Notes: generated by a model from the sequence alone, not told the origin. Positions 45,161 to 59,443 are shown, numbered from the stretch's first letter. The stretch is DNA of 64,000 nt from Progne subis subis (GCA_022316685.1 JAKJHU010000037.1:2405792-2469791), one strand, 5' to 3'. A program made the numbers and translations.

Positions 45161-48100
45161 CGTGTGGTGCTTTACTGGCTGTAAATGTCTAAACAATTAA
45201 ACAGTCCTGAATATTAAAATCCCAAGTGAGGAGAGAAAAAGTTCTGATGATAATGGCTGTATTTTGAACAAAGGGGCTGTACTGACCTGCTCTGATTTCC
45301 TGGAACTAAGATTGTTACGCTGCCCACATGGTTTGTGGCAAAAGGACAGGAATGGTAAAAACCTTTCAAAATCAGAGAGGATTAGGACTAGACTGGCATC
45401 TGAGTTTGTCAGTCCTAAATTTATATCTGTATGTATTCCCATTAGTCTCTGGGTGTTTTGTTTTTTTTTTTTCCTTCTGGGTCCCTGCCTTCCTGGCAGA
45501 CACTGTTCAAACAACCATTGCAGATTTTCTGTTACTCTCTTTGCCTAGCTTGTGCCTTACTTACTGTATAGTCTTGGAATTCTGCTCTGAAGAAGGAATT
45601 GCCACTTTCCTTGTGGGCCTTCTGTTATGGGCTTTTCTCAATGAACCTTCAAGCTCTGGTTGAGGTGAACATACACAAACTACGAGATGGCAGAGTATCT
45701 GTTGATTTGTGCTGCATTGCTGGAGATGAAACAGTACTGGATTTGTGCAGTGCACTTACTGCACAGACTGTAGGTCTGTGACTCGGGCCCCAGGGTTCAG
45801 TGTCCGTGGAAGCAAGTTTGTTCTCTGGACAGGTGGAACATGGGGTTTGGGGTTACTCAGGAAAGAGCCCCAGCCTGGGCAGTCACTGCTCAGGACTGTT
45901 TTGCCTCTCAGCTCGATGCCACTGGCTCAGTTATTGACAGAGGACTTACGTGGTCCAGTGCAGCTGTGGCAAAAGCTGATCCCACCACAAGCTCCTGACT
46001 CAAGCCCCTGCAGCACCAGGCACAGCAGATTTCTAGGCAACACTTCTGAGGACAGAGTTTCTGGTACTACACTAAGCTACAGCTGACTAAGCAGCTGCAG
46101 ACTTGGGAGCTAAAACAGTATTGCAAAGCTTTTTTTACAGCCATACTTTTTTGTTGGTCTTGTGAATCTGCATTTCGGAGTGCACATAATATGCTTGAAA
46201 GCTAGGTCTCCTCATGTCCTCCATCTCACCACAAATCAAGCATTTTTGGCAGCTGAGTCATACTGCCTTCCAGCGGGAATCAAAAGATATGAGCAGGGTG
46301 TGGTTTTAAGGGTGACACTTGTTATCTGCAGATTGTGTTACACAACTTCTGGAGGAGTTCTGGCACCTGAAATTTTACTCAATTCTTACATAATACCTTA
46401 CTCTTCTGAGGTTCCTATTTTTCCTTGGGATTCTTGGAGGAATGGGATTTATCACTGCTGTTTGGTGGGAGACATCTAAACTTACCTTTCTGAAGAAAGA
46501 TGGTCATCATCCACCCAGGAGTCCAGGTGGCTGGTGCCTTCAGCTAGAAAGTGAAAGAGATGAACCCCCTCTGCCATTCCTTAATCCAAGTTTGCTTTTG
46601 AGGTTAAGACTTGCTCCCAGAGCTTTGCCATCCCAGCACTAGGCTGACACTTAGATAGATCTAGCAGTTTTATGACAGTTACATGCTCAAGTAATTCTGG
46701 TGTGCATTCATTGGAGTGGGACCTGATTCTCCTGGGCTCTTGATCGCTGCACCAGTGTTCGAGTGCCTTTTCTCGTTGCAGGAAGGAGGCTGAACAGCTA
46801 AAGCTGAGCCGGGCTTGCCCATTCTGCTGCTGAGAGGCACTTGAGCTGTTACCTGGGGATACAGAGATTTTGCCTCAAGAGAGCAAAGTGCTTGTCAAAA
46901 TCCAAGCCGTGCTTCAGATTGAGCCCTTGCACTTTGATCATATGCATCTGTGGTTATAACCATTTGGTGCTCAGCTTCCCACTCCCTGTAACACTTCTCA
47001 CAGCTTTTCCAGGAAAAGTTCTCAAAAATATTAGTGTTATCCCCTTAGGGAACAAAATCATTCCAAACTGTTTTCCATTGATCTTGCATCCATTTCTGAG
47101 CTACTGTGTGTGTACGAGTTACTGGATGCGTGTGACATTTTCAGAACCTGTATTCATTTCAGTCAATGTAAATATTTTGATAGCTGAAGTATGGATTTGG
47201 GAACTCATTACAGGATTCTTATATCTTGGTAGTGCAATTATTTTAATAATATAGAATTGGGGAGGGATTAATCTTTTAGATGCTGAGGAAATAAACCCTG
47301 GAGTTCTCAGTAAATGCTCCAACCAGTCTCATAGGCAAAAACTTTTATTTGGTCTGAAAGAATTATTTATATCTTACAATTCTTCTAAGTAACCTGCCTA
47401 GCAATTTAATTGCTAGTTTGGTTATTCACATGCTGATGTTTCTTCACCTATGTAAATAACCCACCTATTTTAAAATATAGCTTAAATAACAGTCTCCCAC
47501 ATCTAGTGTGTACACAATGATTATAAATTGCTTCCGCAAAGACGCAAGGGGAAGAATAGTTTTTGTGGTGGACATTTCATAAAATGAGTGCACACCAAGC
47601 TGAATTTGTATAAGCTGGGGCAGGAATTCAGTCTTATGAATTTAGATTGTCCTGGCATTATTCCAGTTTGAGGGGAGAGGATGGAGTCCACAACATCTCC
47701 GATGTGGCTGTTGTCATTTAAATGCACGAGGTTTCACATCACACAGCAGGAAAGCAGAGAACACATTTTAAAAATCATACAAAGGATCAACCAGTTTCTG
47801 ATTAAGAACATTTTTTTTTTCTTAGTGTCTTCCTTTAAAAGTCGAAAATAAGTATCAAAGGATTGAACAGCCTTACTTTGAAGCTATCACAAGCTCATTA
47901 ACTGTGTTTACATCCAAAGTAGATGCATTGAAAGGAAAGGGCTTTTTGCCTGTCAGGAGCATGAGCTGAATTGCTCAGGTCATGTTTTGCACTCCAGCTG
48001 ATTTTACCAGTGCAGGCACTGAGGCTTCAACACATGCAGTTTTGACAATGTCTGCAATTACTTGTGAAAACTATTCTTGCACACATTATTTCCCTGAATC

Positions 48101-49889
48101 TCAGGCCTACTTAAAATAGACATAATGCTCTGGCTGATAGCAATTTCAGTATTTTAAACGTGATAAGGAAGCACTGCTTAGAAGTTATTTGTGCTGTAAC
48201 TAACAGTTGCTTACAATATCTCTAGGCACAAACCCCCATCATCTGTCATTAGCAGACAGTGATTTCCAGTGATGATATTGAAGTACTGGTTATTGAAAAG
48301 GAGCTCTTTCTATAGTACACCTCCCTGGACCGTGTTCCCTGCTAGGGAGCCTTATCTCAACACAGACTTCTCTGTGCACCTCAGAAAACAGCTCAAGCAG
48401 AGCTCAGGATGAATCAACCAATCTAAAAAACTTTAAAAAGCAGCTTCCCAACCTCAATTTCTGTTGCCCCAAATAGTAGCAGCAGTAGTGTGGGAAATGT
48501 CCTGAAAGGATGGAGGTAGGACAATGTTCAGAACAGCAGACTATGTGACAATTGTACAATTATATGACAATAACAACACATTAACACATCTGCATTTAAC
48601 AATGGAAGCTCCAGAAGCAAAAGGCTTCGTAAGGAGGGTAAGATAACAGGTGTCCCCTATAAAAAGCAAGCAAAAGCACTGTCAGCATCCCACCCCATAC
48701 AGGCTCCACAGCATGTCCCAAAATCTTGAAAAGGCTGAGCAGCTTACACTGCAGTGTGGGTGGAAGCAGAAGTTTTGGCACTGGAGAGTAATGCAAGAGT
48801 GCAGCTGCCCAAACAAAGGTGGTTTATGCTGTAAGCTCTAGCATGTTGACATTTCCGACCCCATTCCTGCCTCTGGGGCTGCCAGCTGCTTCTCTGCTGG
48901 CCTGGGGCCTCAGATCACCCCTGAGGGACAAACAGCCTGTGCAGGAAGTGGGCCTGGCTGCAGCACTGCCTTCCAGGGAAGCTGTTCAGCTCTCCCACCA
49001 GGGCGTTCTGGGCTCCAGAAACAAAGGCAGCATCTTGCAGTAAGTGCTGTTTCAGCAACGTGAGGCTTCGGGTTCAGAATGCCAGAGCTTGTCTCTTGAT
49101 CCTGTATGGTGCTCTCAGGACAAGCCAAGATGCTGAACAGCTATAGAAAATTACTACCCTCCAATAGCAGCACTGCAGGGTTGCTGCTTAGACTGTTAAT
49201 TCATAACTACACTTTCAAGCAAGGTGGGGAGTTTACGAATTAACTGTCTTGCCTGGAGAGGGGAGAAGCTGCTTCCAGTGCTGATCTGATATGGCTGGTG
49301 GAGGCAGATGTGATAGATATGTAACTTTTTTCCACTTTGCTTACCCAACATTCTCACCTTTTCCTATGACAGCACATGCTTCCCTGTGCACTATTAAACA
49401 GGCATAGTCAGACATATCCTGGGAAATCACAGGAAGAGTTTGGGAATCCAGATAAATGGAAGTAAATTTAAAGTACTATGAGCATGAAACAATGATGGCA
49501 TTTATTTCCTTTTCTTTGGAGCACTTCCAATAAAAGCTCCAGCTTCTCTAGGCATTGATGGGAAAGCACTAGGATTTTCCAAGTATTTCTTTGCATTGTC
49601 TGCAACACACTTTGTGCAAATTTGGTACGAAGCACCTGTCACCCATTATTACAGCTGTGAATATAGCTTACCTAAGAATTATGTAATTAAAAGTTATCCA
49701 TATAATTTTCAAAGGACTGATGTCACCACGTCTGAAAAGAGAAATTCTGACACGACTGTTTCAGCCCTCCCAAGAAACAACTGTCATCAAAATTCACACA
49801 ACTCAGCCCTGTATATAAAGCATAAGGCTGCAAGTCTGTCATTAGCTCAGCTACTACACTGTAGTTCCTGGCCACAATGAATCTATACT
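45161..49889. other. Region between the convergent ERP44 and STX17 stop codons
   Basis: No coding exon is recognised. It holds the distal 3' UTRs and intergenic DNA. A somewhat GC-richer stretch (about 45.8-46.8 kb) carries chance frames of up to 113 codons with no family match. Candidate poly(A) signals are AATAAA on + at 47290-47295, and on - (TTTATT as written) at 47344-47349 and 49501-49506. The - strand signals could end STX17 with a 3' UTR of about 0.4 or 2.5 kb. Confidence 0.7.
47290..47349. promoter_or_regulatory. Opposed poly(A) signals of the convergent genes
   Basis: AATAAA on the + strand at 47290-47295 and AATAAA on the - strand at 47344-47349 face each other across 48 bases. 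If used, they would end a long ERP44 transcript and a long STX17 transcript at almost the same place. The signals are seen directly; their use is inferred. Confidence 0.45.
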
Positions 49890-50129
49890 TCAGCTGGATT
49901 TTTTGGCACTTTGGTGAGAGAGCTCTGGACAGCTGGATGAGACCTGCTCAATCATTTTTTGTTTTTTCCTTTGTATCAATTTTCCACCTGTGAAGCCCAA
50001 AATCCCACCACCAAGTGCAGCTGCAATTCCTGCTACTTTGAAGCCTGCAAGGAGACCAATAGGACCCCCCACCACTCCACCAATGACTGCACCTGCCACA
50101 GGCAGAGCTGCCAGCTTGTATTTTGCAGC
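49890..50129 (-). CDS. STX17: STX17 exon 8: hairpin membrane anchor and C-terminal tail
   Basis: Acceptor TTCCTTTACAG, then 79 codons and a stop. AAKYKLAALPVAGAVIGGVV begins two short glycine-rich hydrophobic segments joined through FKVAGIAAALGGGILGFTGG, the glycine-zipper hairpin that lets STX17 insert into finished autophagosomes. The basic KLIQRKKQK stretch follows. The tail ends KKSS, where human ends KKCS. No methionine start is implied at 50099; that codon is GTG (Val). Confidence 0.97.
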   Translation of the reverse strand, partial: AAKYKLAALPVAGAVIGGVVGGPIGLLAGFKVAGIAAALGGGILGFTGGKLIQRKKQKMIEQVSSSCPELSHQSAKKSS

Positions 50130-53100
50130 CTGTAAAGGAAAAAAAAAGAATAGTTAGAATACTTGCCTGTGGCGATGTGCATTTTCCCCTCACTGCTCCT
50201 GGCAATGACTTGAATGCTCAGTGATAAATAAACTTTACAAATTAGTATTTAAAAAAAAAGTATGACAGAACATGCTAAAACCAATTCAAAATCAGCTGTC
50301 TTGTGTATGCAGTTGTGAACCAAGTCCTTTCACACAGTTCTGGCTGCTTTGTACACTGGGTGTTACCTGGTCGCCATTGTTAAGTCAGAAACTGAGAAAA
50401 TGCTCAGACTTTTCAGTGATGGGCCTGACTCCAGCTTTGGGGTTTATTTAGCAACTGACAAGGAGTGGGATGGAAAATGGCAGGTTATCATCAGCCTCTT
50501 GTTTAATATTTATGTGATTCTTGTGAGTCAGTCACTGACTGCACTTGTCCTTACAGGTAAACCAAAGTAACCATCAGAATAGTGTTTAAAAAGGCCCCCC
50601 CGAATTTAAATAATTGTATTTTCTAGCAGCCTGGATGCTATAGAAAATTACAAGAGAGATTGATTTTTTCCCCCCTGCTACCTGTGGGTCATTTCTTCCT
50701 TATTTCCTTAATTGCTGGTTCCCTCAGCATTAAAGACGGCAGATCAATGGGGTTAATACAGAGGGTGGCTGGGAGGCAGAGCACCATTGATTCACCAGCA
50801 GGAGCAGATCCCTACCTTCCCCAAGTTTTTGGTTCCCTCTTCAACATTCGCAGCAGCACTGTTGACATGGTCTTCAATCCTGTCAATCTTCTCCTGCTGG
50901 GACTAGATGCAAAGGAATTATGAGTGAGGGAACCTGCTGGGAAGCAGCAGTGAGCCAATACACACCATTTTAATGCCTGTAATCAGGGCCCCACAGCAGC
51001 TTTCATCTGCACCCAGCAGCCTTAGTGGTGCTCCATGATTAGCATCTGATAAACTCTGCTGAAACTACAGACTCACTTTTAAAAAACCTAAACTATTAAG
51101 TAATAACACGGGGTGGATATTAGACATTGCCTTGCTGCAGTTACAGAAAACAAAACAAATTATTTCTAATCTTTTCTATGGATAGAGGAATTCACATTCT
51201 GAAAGGAAAAACAATCCAAACTAGCCTGTTTTATTTCCTGCTGAGTCTCACATTCAAAAAAAAATTATATAAAGGGCATTTATAAGATCAGTACTAACTC
51301 CAACATATAAAGCTGTACAAAGCTGCATCAAGAAATCTAAGTAGTGTTTAATTATGACATTATAGAACAATGACAGCACAGAAAATATACTTGATGTTGC
51401 TCCATATTTTACTGTTTGATTTTACAAAAACATTCCATCCTTTCTCCAAATGCAGTCAGTCAGGTTCCCCTGCAGTCTCTCCCAGCGAACCCTGGAGCAG
51501 AAGATAAAGGGGTCTGTGGGTTCATTTACCCTTATTCTAATCTCAGCAGTATGCAGGCTGTTTTATGTCACAGAATAATGAGATGGCTGATGTTCAGTTT
51601 AAAATAAAAGCCATTCTGAACTTTTTGCCTCTTTCTAATTCAGAAACTGCTGAGTACAGCAGCTCTGGTATTCATCTACAATGCAGTCCACCCACCTTAG
51701 ATTGCTTACTATTACATCTAACGATGTTAAAGTGCAAAATCCAGGAAGTCCTGGGAACAGGACCTCTTCCTTTAACCTTTAGAGTACTGAAAGAACATTT
51801 TTGCAGTCCCACCTTAGTGTAATGGTTCTTACTTGGGTTTTTTTGTATAGATGAAGCAGCACATACTCAGCAGAAAAGATAAAAGCTAGGTTATTTATCC
51901 CTACTAACCCAATAGCAAGGAGATTAAAGAACTCTCCTAGGAGACGAGAATAAACTCCCTACGGCACGGGAAGAACTAAACATTGGGAACCGACATTTTG
52001 GCAATGTGGTGAGAGCGGAGACAGGGCATGATAAAGGTGAGGATTTTTCCAGCATTGCTGATTAAGTGAGAAAAGGTACCTGACAAACATATCCCCTGTG
52101 CAGTAAAAGCTGTCACCACAATTACAATTAGAAATTGTAAAAACAAATAGGGCCCGGGTAGACGTCTGCAGTCAACGCTGCAGAGCTTCTGCTAAGGTTC
52201 AGCCAGTGGCCACAGGCACTGGCTGGAACATTGTAGCTGCTCCAGTGACAACTCCCAGCACTACTGCTGCCTCCTCAAAGCATCACCTTGGCAGAGCCTG
52301 AATCACAGGAGAGACACATCCTCAGCTTCTTTTGTCCCCCCCCTATTTCTGTGGGAGATACTGTAGGACAGAATGCAGAACTGTACTTACACAGACTAAG
52401 AAAGAAAACTCAGTCACCAACTGGCTGAGCTCAAGCAAGTCCTGCAAATAAAAAACAAATATTATTTTGTTTTTAATTTTTTTTTTTTTAAATTGTGATA
52501 GTTGCTAAAACCAAGAGTACCAGCATGGCAGGGAGGGAGTTCCAACATACCCCTTCTAAACTTTCCCAGGACTCAGCTGCATTTTCTTCCTGAGGTATTT
52601 CTGGAAGGCGGGAGTAGATCTGGATCAAACTTTGGGAGCCATCCTTCACTTCTGTGTTATATAAAGTTTCTGAATGAGAAACATGATATTCATAAATAAA
52701 TGCACTGAACCAGGATGCAGGTGTTGTGCAGACTTTCTCGCTCTTGAAGTCTCTCAAGGGTAACCCAATACCTTAACTAATTCAAGCCAAGCAACAGCCC
52801 CAAAAACGATCGTATAGGGAGAAGCCTTATAGCACTACACAGTTTCTTAAAAGGATGTTATTGACAAAGAAATAGATTCATTCCTATCAGCACATTTTCA
52901 CAACCAGTCCTGAAATGATACTAAATTATACTCCTGAATTCAAGGTCATTTAATTCATTTCGTATCGACCAGGCTGAGAAAACTGAGCTTGGGACAAAAA
53001 CTTTTCATTTAATGTACGACACCAAAAAACGCTGTGCTCCCAAAACTGAACGGACAGTTATTCATTTTGTGACTGATTATCACACTACTGGTTTGACTTT

Positions 53101-56100
53101 CAGCCACTGGGAATAAAACTGGAGGAAAAAGCTTTCAAAACAAAAGCGGTGAAACCCAAGTTATGTGGTGCTTAGCATTCCATGCTGGATCAGTTGAGTA
53201 AATGGTACTGAGGATGGCAGACATTTGCAGCTCAGCGCTGTACACGAGATATTCTCAAGTATGTTCCTCCCTAAATCACCCGGAGCGAATGCAGAAGACG
53301 TTAGGATGAAGTATGGTGTTAAAAACGGGGAATGACAGACAGTGAGGTGGCACTGGGGAGAGCAGATGCAATGAACAGGCACACACACACCTCCTCCAGT
53401 CAGAGCCACCGTGGATGTCACGGACATGCCTGGAATTGTGGACAACAAATTGAGTGGCAATAAAGAAAAATAACAAGTCTGGCTTGTGAATACAAGGACT
53501 GAGGAAGAGCTTGAGAGTCTGAAAGGCAGACTGGAGAAGGTGTGCATGTAAACACAGTGCAAAGATCATCTCAATTCAAGCAACTTCAATTTCTGAAGGG
53601 AGATCGCTCCTTCAGTAGGACACTGGTGTTTCCTTCCTTGGGAAGGCAGTCCCAAGAGAAAGCTTATTATGGGGAAGGCTGGTTAGATATATCTAAGAAT
53701 ACTGAAGTGTAAATATTGTATTAAAATCTTTAGATACAACGATTGTGCCAAGGTACGATAATAATATTATGCAACAGTTACAACAACAGATATGACCAAT
53801 GGAAAACAAATAAAGATAATAATATTCGTTAAAAAATCAGTAATAGTGCATGCTTATTAATGGAATTAATTTAAGATAAAATAAAAATTATACATTTTCA
53901 TAACATTTGTCCATTTCTCAACATTTTTATCCCAGTATCTCAAAATAGATTAAGGATCCAATCTTCCTACTCTCAGCTCAGTAGAAGTCTAACATGAATG
54001 AAGTTGATATTTAGACATAATTACTACGTTAGCAGAGTAACAAGAATGCACTAAGCAATTTGGGGGCTTAATTTGGGCCTGTTTTTCTTTCTAATTATTC
54101 CTACCCTTTTTCTTTTAAGAATCCAGACAGAGAAGGCACTTCATGTTCTACAATCCTCACCTGTTCTTCCAGAACATATTTTTGATTAATACCCTCAGAT
54201 TAATTAAGATTGTATACTCAGTTCTAAAATATTCCTTTCCTTTTTTCAGTATAATTAATTATAAATCCAAATGTGTGCATTTTTTTAAGAAAACTGTTCT
54301 GCCACATAGTCCGACATTTATCACGGGTTTTGAGGATTTTATTTCATTTCAATCCTACACAATCCTATTTTAAAATTAAATTTCTTATGCCCTAATCAGC
54401 CACATGCATGCTAAGTTGGTTAAAATTAAAATATTCATAATTCAAAAGCAAAATAAAAATCGCACTAAATAGAACTACCTCCTCCCAAGATCTTGTTCTG
54501 GTCTGTTCCTAACAATCTATACTGATCTAATGTAGAAAAGCATATCCTTGAAAACATATAAGTGATACCAAAGTTTTGCATGACACACATTCCAGAGAAA
54601 TTAAAACTCTAAGTAGGTTTACAGGTTATAATTTTGTAATAATTAAAAATCAGTGAGAAAAAATTCCTCATGAAAATTCTCTATTCTCTTTCAGAAACTA
54701 CAGTAAAGAACAGGAAGGGTAAGAGTGGTCACATTTGGGCTGAAAGTAGTAGTAAGAAATTTATATTCACCACTTCACTTTTTATCAAGTCTAACCAATT
54801 TTAATAGAATTGAGAATGGAAGTCACTCCACCAGTTCATTTATACAGCATCTCCACAGAAATACAATAATACAAAACACCTCTGCAGATTTCTCAGAGGA
54901 GCTTTACACCTCATTATACTCAAGATAAAAATCTAATGTTCTGGAAGATTCAGTATGTTGCTTAAAAGATTTTAGTAATTTTAAGAGTGGAGTCTCATCT
55001 TTTGTTAATATTTGTTTAATATGCAATTAAATTCCATTTCTATTGGCCCTCAGTTGAGGATGGTGAATGGGGGAAGGGACTGTATCATATCACTGACTTG
55101 CCTTCTAAATGGGAGATTTGAATTTGTAAACTCCTTCCTTCTCTACCAGATGGAAACAACATGCCACAAAGAATGGGTAGGTATTGAACCTCCTGTGATT
55201 AAGATCAACAGCCAAGATTTGCTGTCAGGACTGCAGCCTCTAAATACAAAAGAACAGGGAATATACTGTGTCTAGGTTAGCAATTCAACAGGGCTGCTTG
55301 CACAGGCAGGCAAACTTGAAAAAAAAAATCTGTTTAATTGTATTTAGTTGTCTCCCTGTCTGTCTGTTTCACTTTAAATGGGGTGAATTATTTCCACATT
55401 CCTGAGCAGACTTGCAGATGCCTGTCATTCCAGTAATATTTTTTCTGTTCTTCTCATCCCCAACTTTCTAATAAGTTTATTTGCCTTTCTGAAGTACTGT
55501 TATACTCAACATCCTCCATACTTCAAGGTATTCCAGATTTCAGAAGCAGTCCTGTTCTTTGAAATTAAACTCTAGTTCCCATTTGCCACCTACGTAATTG
55601 TGTAAAACAGAGAAGCAGTAAGCCAGGACAAAGCCTTTCCAATGAAATATTGGAATGTACTGAGAACAACTGCAGAAAGTCACCAACAGAAGAGATATCT
55701 TAAAATTAGTTCTTATTATAACAGAGAAGAGCTCACAAAGAGACTGAAAGTAATGGCTAACAGATCTGAAGGGAAATCACTGAATATTGAAGACAATGAG
55801 CTCTTCACAAAAGAGATGTCAGCAAATTGGGGAAAATGATTAATAGAAATTATGTGGAAGAAGTTCCTAAAAGATAAAGGACTGTTGAATTCCTGGCAGA
55901 CTCTAAAAACCAGGCTGCGCTGAAGATGACATCAAACTGTCCTCATGCAGAGGAAGATGTTTATGGCTTCAGCAAGAGTTGTTCAATGCCCTGGATATCA
56001 AGAATTTGACACACAATATGAGTACAAAGAAAAACATAAGCACGGAATGTTACTATCAGGAAGACCAGGACATAAATACACTGCAACTACCAAGAGGTAT

Positions 56101-59100
56101 AAATGGTAGCAAGGAGGTTTCTGTCCATGTTTTTGAAATTAGAGGAAGACCAAGGACATGGAAGTGCGCTGCCAGATAAAAAGATAGTTTTAAGCGGGTA
56201 TTTGATGCAATTAATTTAAATAAGAAAGAAAGAGATAGGCTGAATCATAGAGAACAGGTGAAAAAGATTTGGATGAGCTAGGCCTATTTAGGGTCTGAAG
56301 GTCTGATGAAATTTACTCTAGAGCATTTTTAAGAAACAGCCTCTGAAATTTCAAGCATACTTTTGAGAACTTGAATAAGTTGGTCCCAGAGGACTGCAAG
56401 AGAAGAGGCTTTGAAATCCAAGAAGATATTAGAACAAACTACTGAACAACCAACTACAACATGTTGAAGGTGTTGGAAGAGGTTGAGATTTTTATGTCAG
56501 AAGCCAATTCAGTCTGTTCTGCTGGCCTTGTAAGAAGAGTTTTTTACCATGAGGGTGGTGAGGCACTGGCACAGGCTGCCCAGAGAAGCTCCCCCATCAC
56601 TGGAGGAGTTCAAGGCCAGGTTGCATGGGGCTCTGAGGAGCATGGTCTGTTGGAGGTGTCCCTATCCATGGCAGGAAGCTTGCATCTAGATGATTGTCAA
56701 AGGGTCCCTTCTAACCCAAACGGTTCTATGGCTCTGTGTTTGATTTATCTTCATGTTCACAAGGTTTTCTGATACTACTGCACATGACATTCTTGAAAGC
56801 AAGCCCAGTTGTCAAATCTGCTTTTCTCCCTGCTCAACCACGAGGCTCACTGGCTTGTTAATCACACTTGAAAGAGTTCTTGTAGTTCTGCATGCAGCAA
56901 CAAGAAGGATTATGAAATCAAATCTGACAGCAGGTTCTTCTACAGTGCTCCTGACTAACAAGGCTCTTTCAATTTTAAGACACATGAAATGCTCAAATCA
57001 TTTTAAGTAATACTGCTACTGCAGCAATCAAACTAACTACAGGTATGTGGAAGCGTTTAATCCTGATGTAAGCAACCTTCTCACAGATCATCAGCACCAG
57101 CCAGCACCAGGGCATAATAGAGACTTCTCCTGAAGACAGAACAGTAGAACAAAGATCGAAAGATGTTTTATACAGAAAGTAGGGAAGACCAGCAAACATC
57201 ATTTTTCAAGCACATCACAGTGTGTTTTCAAAATTTTTTATTTAAATGGTTTTATACTCCTTTCTTGTCAGTTACCAAGTTAAAATGCTACAAGAAGAGA
57301 TGTTCTTTACCTAGGGACTTGCTCTTTTCCATATATTCCAGCAATGCTGTATTACACTGTCATATAAAAATCTTCCTGGTATTTCTTCACTAATTCAATG
57401 AAAATGGCCAAAATGATTACTTGCACACGATCAAGTGATTTGCATGGGGGAAAAAAGGAGCCAAGCTACCCTGAAACAGGAATGTAAGTATTCTCCTTCC
57501 TATGAACAGTCCACTATTTCAAGATCCAGGGCTACAGAATCTTTGACATGGAAGGCCATAGATATTGAATTTTTAAAGATATTTAAGCATTTCCTGTTTA
57601 TCAAAATTCAGTCACAGGTCATGACGAAAGTATGGGGTCAAGAAAGAAATCTACTTCTCCATTAACAATACTCTTCAACTGAAATCTCATTTGTTTACTT
57701 CATTTATATCTAGTTAGAGAAATTGCATACTGGATACAATGACAGAGACCCAACAAATATAGAAATTAAATTCTACTACCTTGTCCTAGAGTTGCAGATC
57801 TGGTTAAAGAGGCATCCTCCTGTCCTTTGAGTTCCCTTTCAAGTTCTTTTGCAGATTCAGAATGCAGCTGCAGGAAGTCCCTAATGGCAACTGAAGCCTC
57901 CTCTTTAACAGGATTTATCATTCTCTGCAGAACTAGGATGTCTTCTTGCCGGACTCGCAAACAGAGTTTCTCCATCTCTCTCATATTGGCACGGAGTTGC
58001 TGCAAGAGCATTAAAAGTTATGTTGTAGCTTACTATGTGAGAACATCAGACACCTCTAGTGCCTAGGAAACACTGATCGAGGGAGAAATATTTTTGAAGC
58101 CATCTCCACCACTATTTTGATCTTTCTGGCCATTTCTACTTTATCCACTTCTTCAAGTCAGTTTGTTTTAGTTTGTGTTTCAGTTCAAGTATTTAACTAA
58201 TTAATTAAATGTGTAATCACTGAAGTTATTTCTGTTTCTCTGGTCAATTTAGGTCTTTGCCAAAGCATCTACACAAATTGCAACAAGTTGCAATGATATT
58301 CAAGTCAAGTAAGCAACTGCTTCTCAAAATTTGCTTTTTTTATAATAAGTACTGAGTGTGCTAATCACAGGATCTGAGGATACAGTCATTCACAACCCCT
58401 AACTACCTCAAAATGATCACTTCCATTTTGTGAAGACAATTTCAGGGAAAAAGGAGAAAAATTACTTTTTTCTTTTAATTTTTTTTTCAGATGAAGGACA
58501 AATATATTTGATTGGAATATCAAATTTAATAAAACATGTAAATACTTCTTTAGTTACAAGACTTCTGAGAAGATATAAACTGTTCACAACTAGCAAGAAG
58601 AATACATGTGCAGGCATTTCCCATGAGACAAACTTCTTTCTGCATTAAAAATAAAGTGGTTTTTAATTGCCTGGGTTTTAAAAATGCACACAGATTTTCT
58701 CTTCCTACAAATGAAAAGAAGAAATTTACTTACCACTTACTGTTTTAAGACACCGTTTTTAGCTAATTATATATATAAAAAACTGTAATAAAAATATATT
58801 ATCTGCATTACAGTGATACAATAAATTCTATTCTTTGTCGCATTATTTACCAATTGTTTTGAATATTCTTCTCAAAACAGAACAAGAGAATGGATTGACA
58901 CCAATGAGTGGTTAAAAACAGGTTTTCTTCCATAATACAAACCAGGTATGCTTAATGCCTTAGAAAGGTAAAACTGACTGTCTGGAAAAGCAAGATCTCG
59001 ATGGAACTAATTTTATTTATATACACTAGTGGAATTAATTGTTTTTAATATTTATGAAAAAAAATAGTAGAAAATCTAATTAGAGAAGAAAGAAGGAAAA

Positions 59101-59443
59101 TATTCAACAACATGTTGAAGTAACACTGCACAAGCTTCCAAAGTAAGAACTATTGATTCGTTACAATCACTTGTCAAATTACTAAGATTAGATTAGATTA
59201 TATCATATGCTTTTGTTAAGAGTATTATTAGCCAAATTAGGCTGCATTATTCAAGACTAACCACAGGCAAAACCACTGATTGACAGTTTAAAAAAAGGGA
59301 GATACAAAAAAAACCCAACTTTGGAAGAAACAGAGCTGAATTAGAAACATGGTAGCCAGTAACTTTCCTCATACCCTTCCCATCTCTGTCTACCTCGTGC
59401 TTCCTGGTATCTTCCCCCCATGGTTTGCCCCCTAGTACTGGGG

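Noticed and set aside
46841..47254. 137-codon + strand frame between the genes
   Set aside because: No family match and no promoter or splice context. It lies in a region expected to be 3' UTR or intergenic.
53161..53562. 133-codon - strand frame in STX17 intron 4
   Set aside because: It overlaps another frame in the same stretch, shows no domain, and lies inside a well-defined intron.
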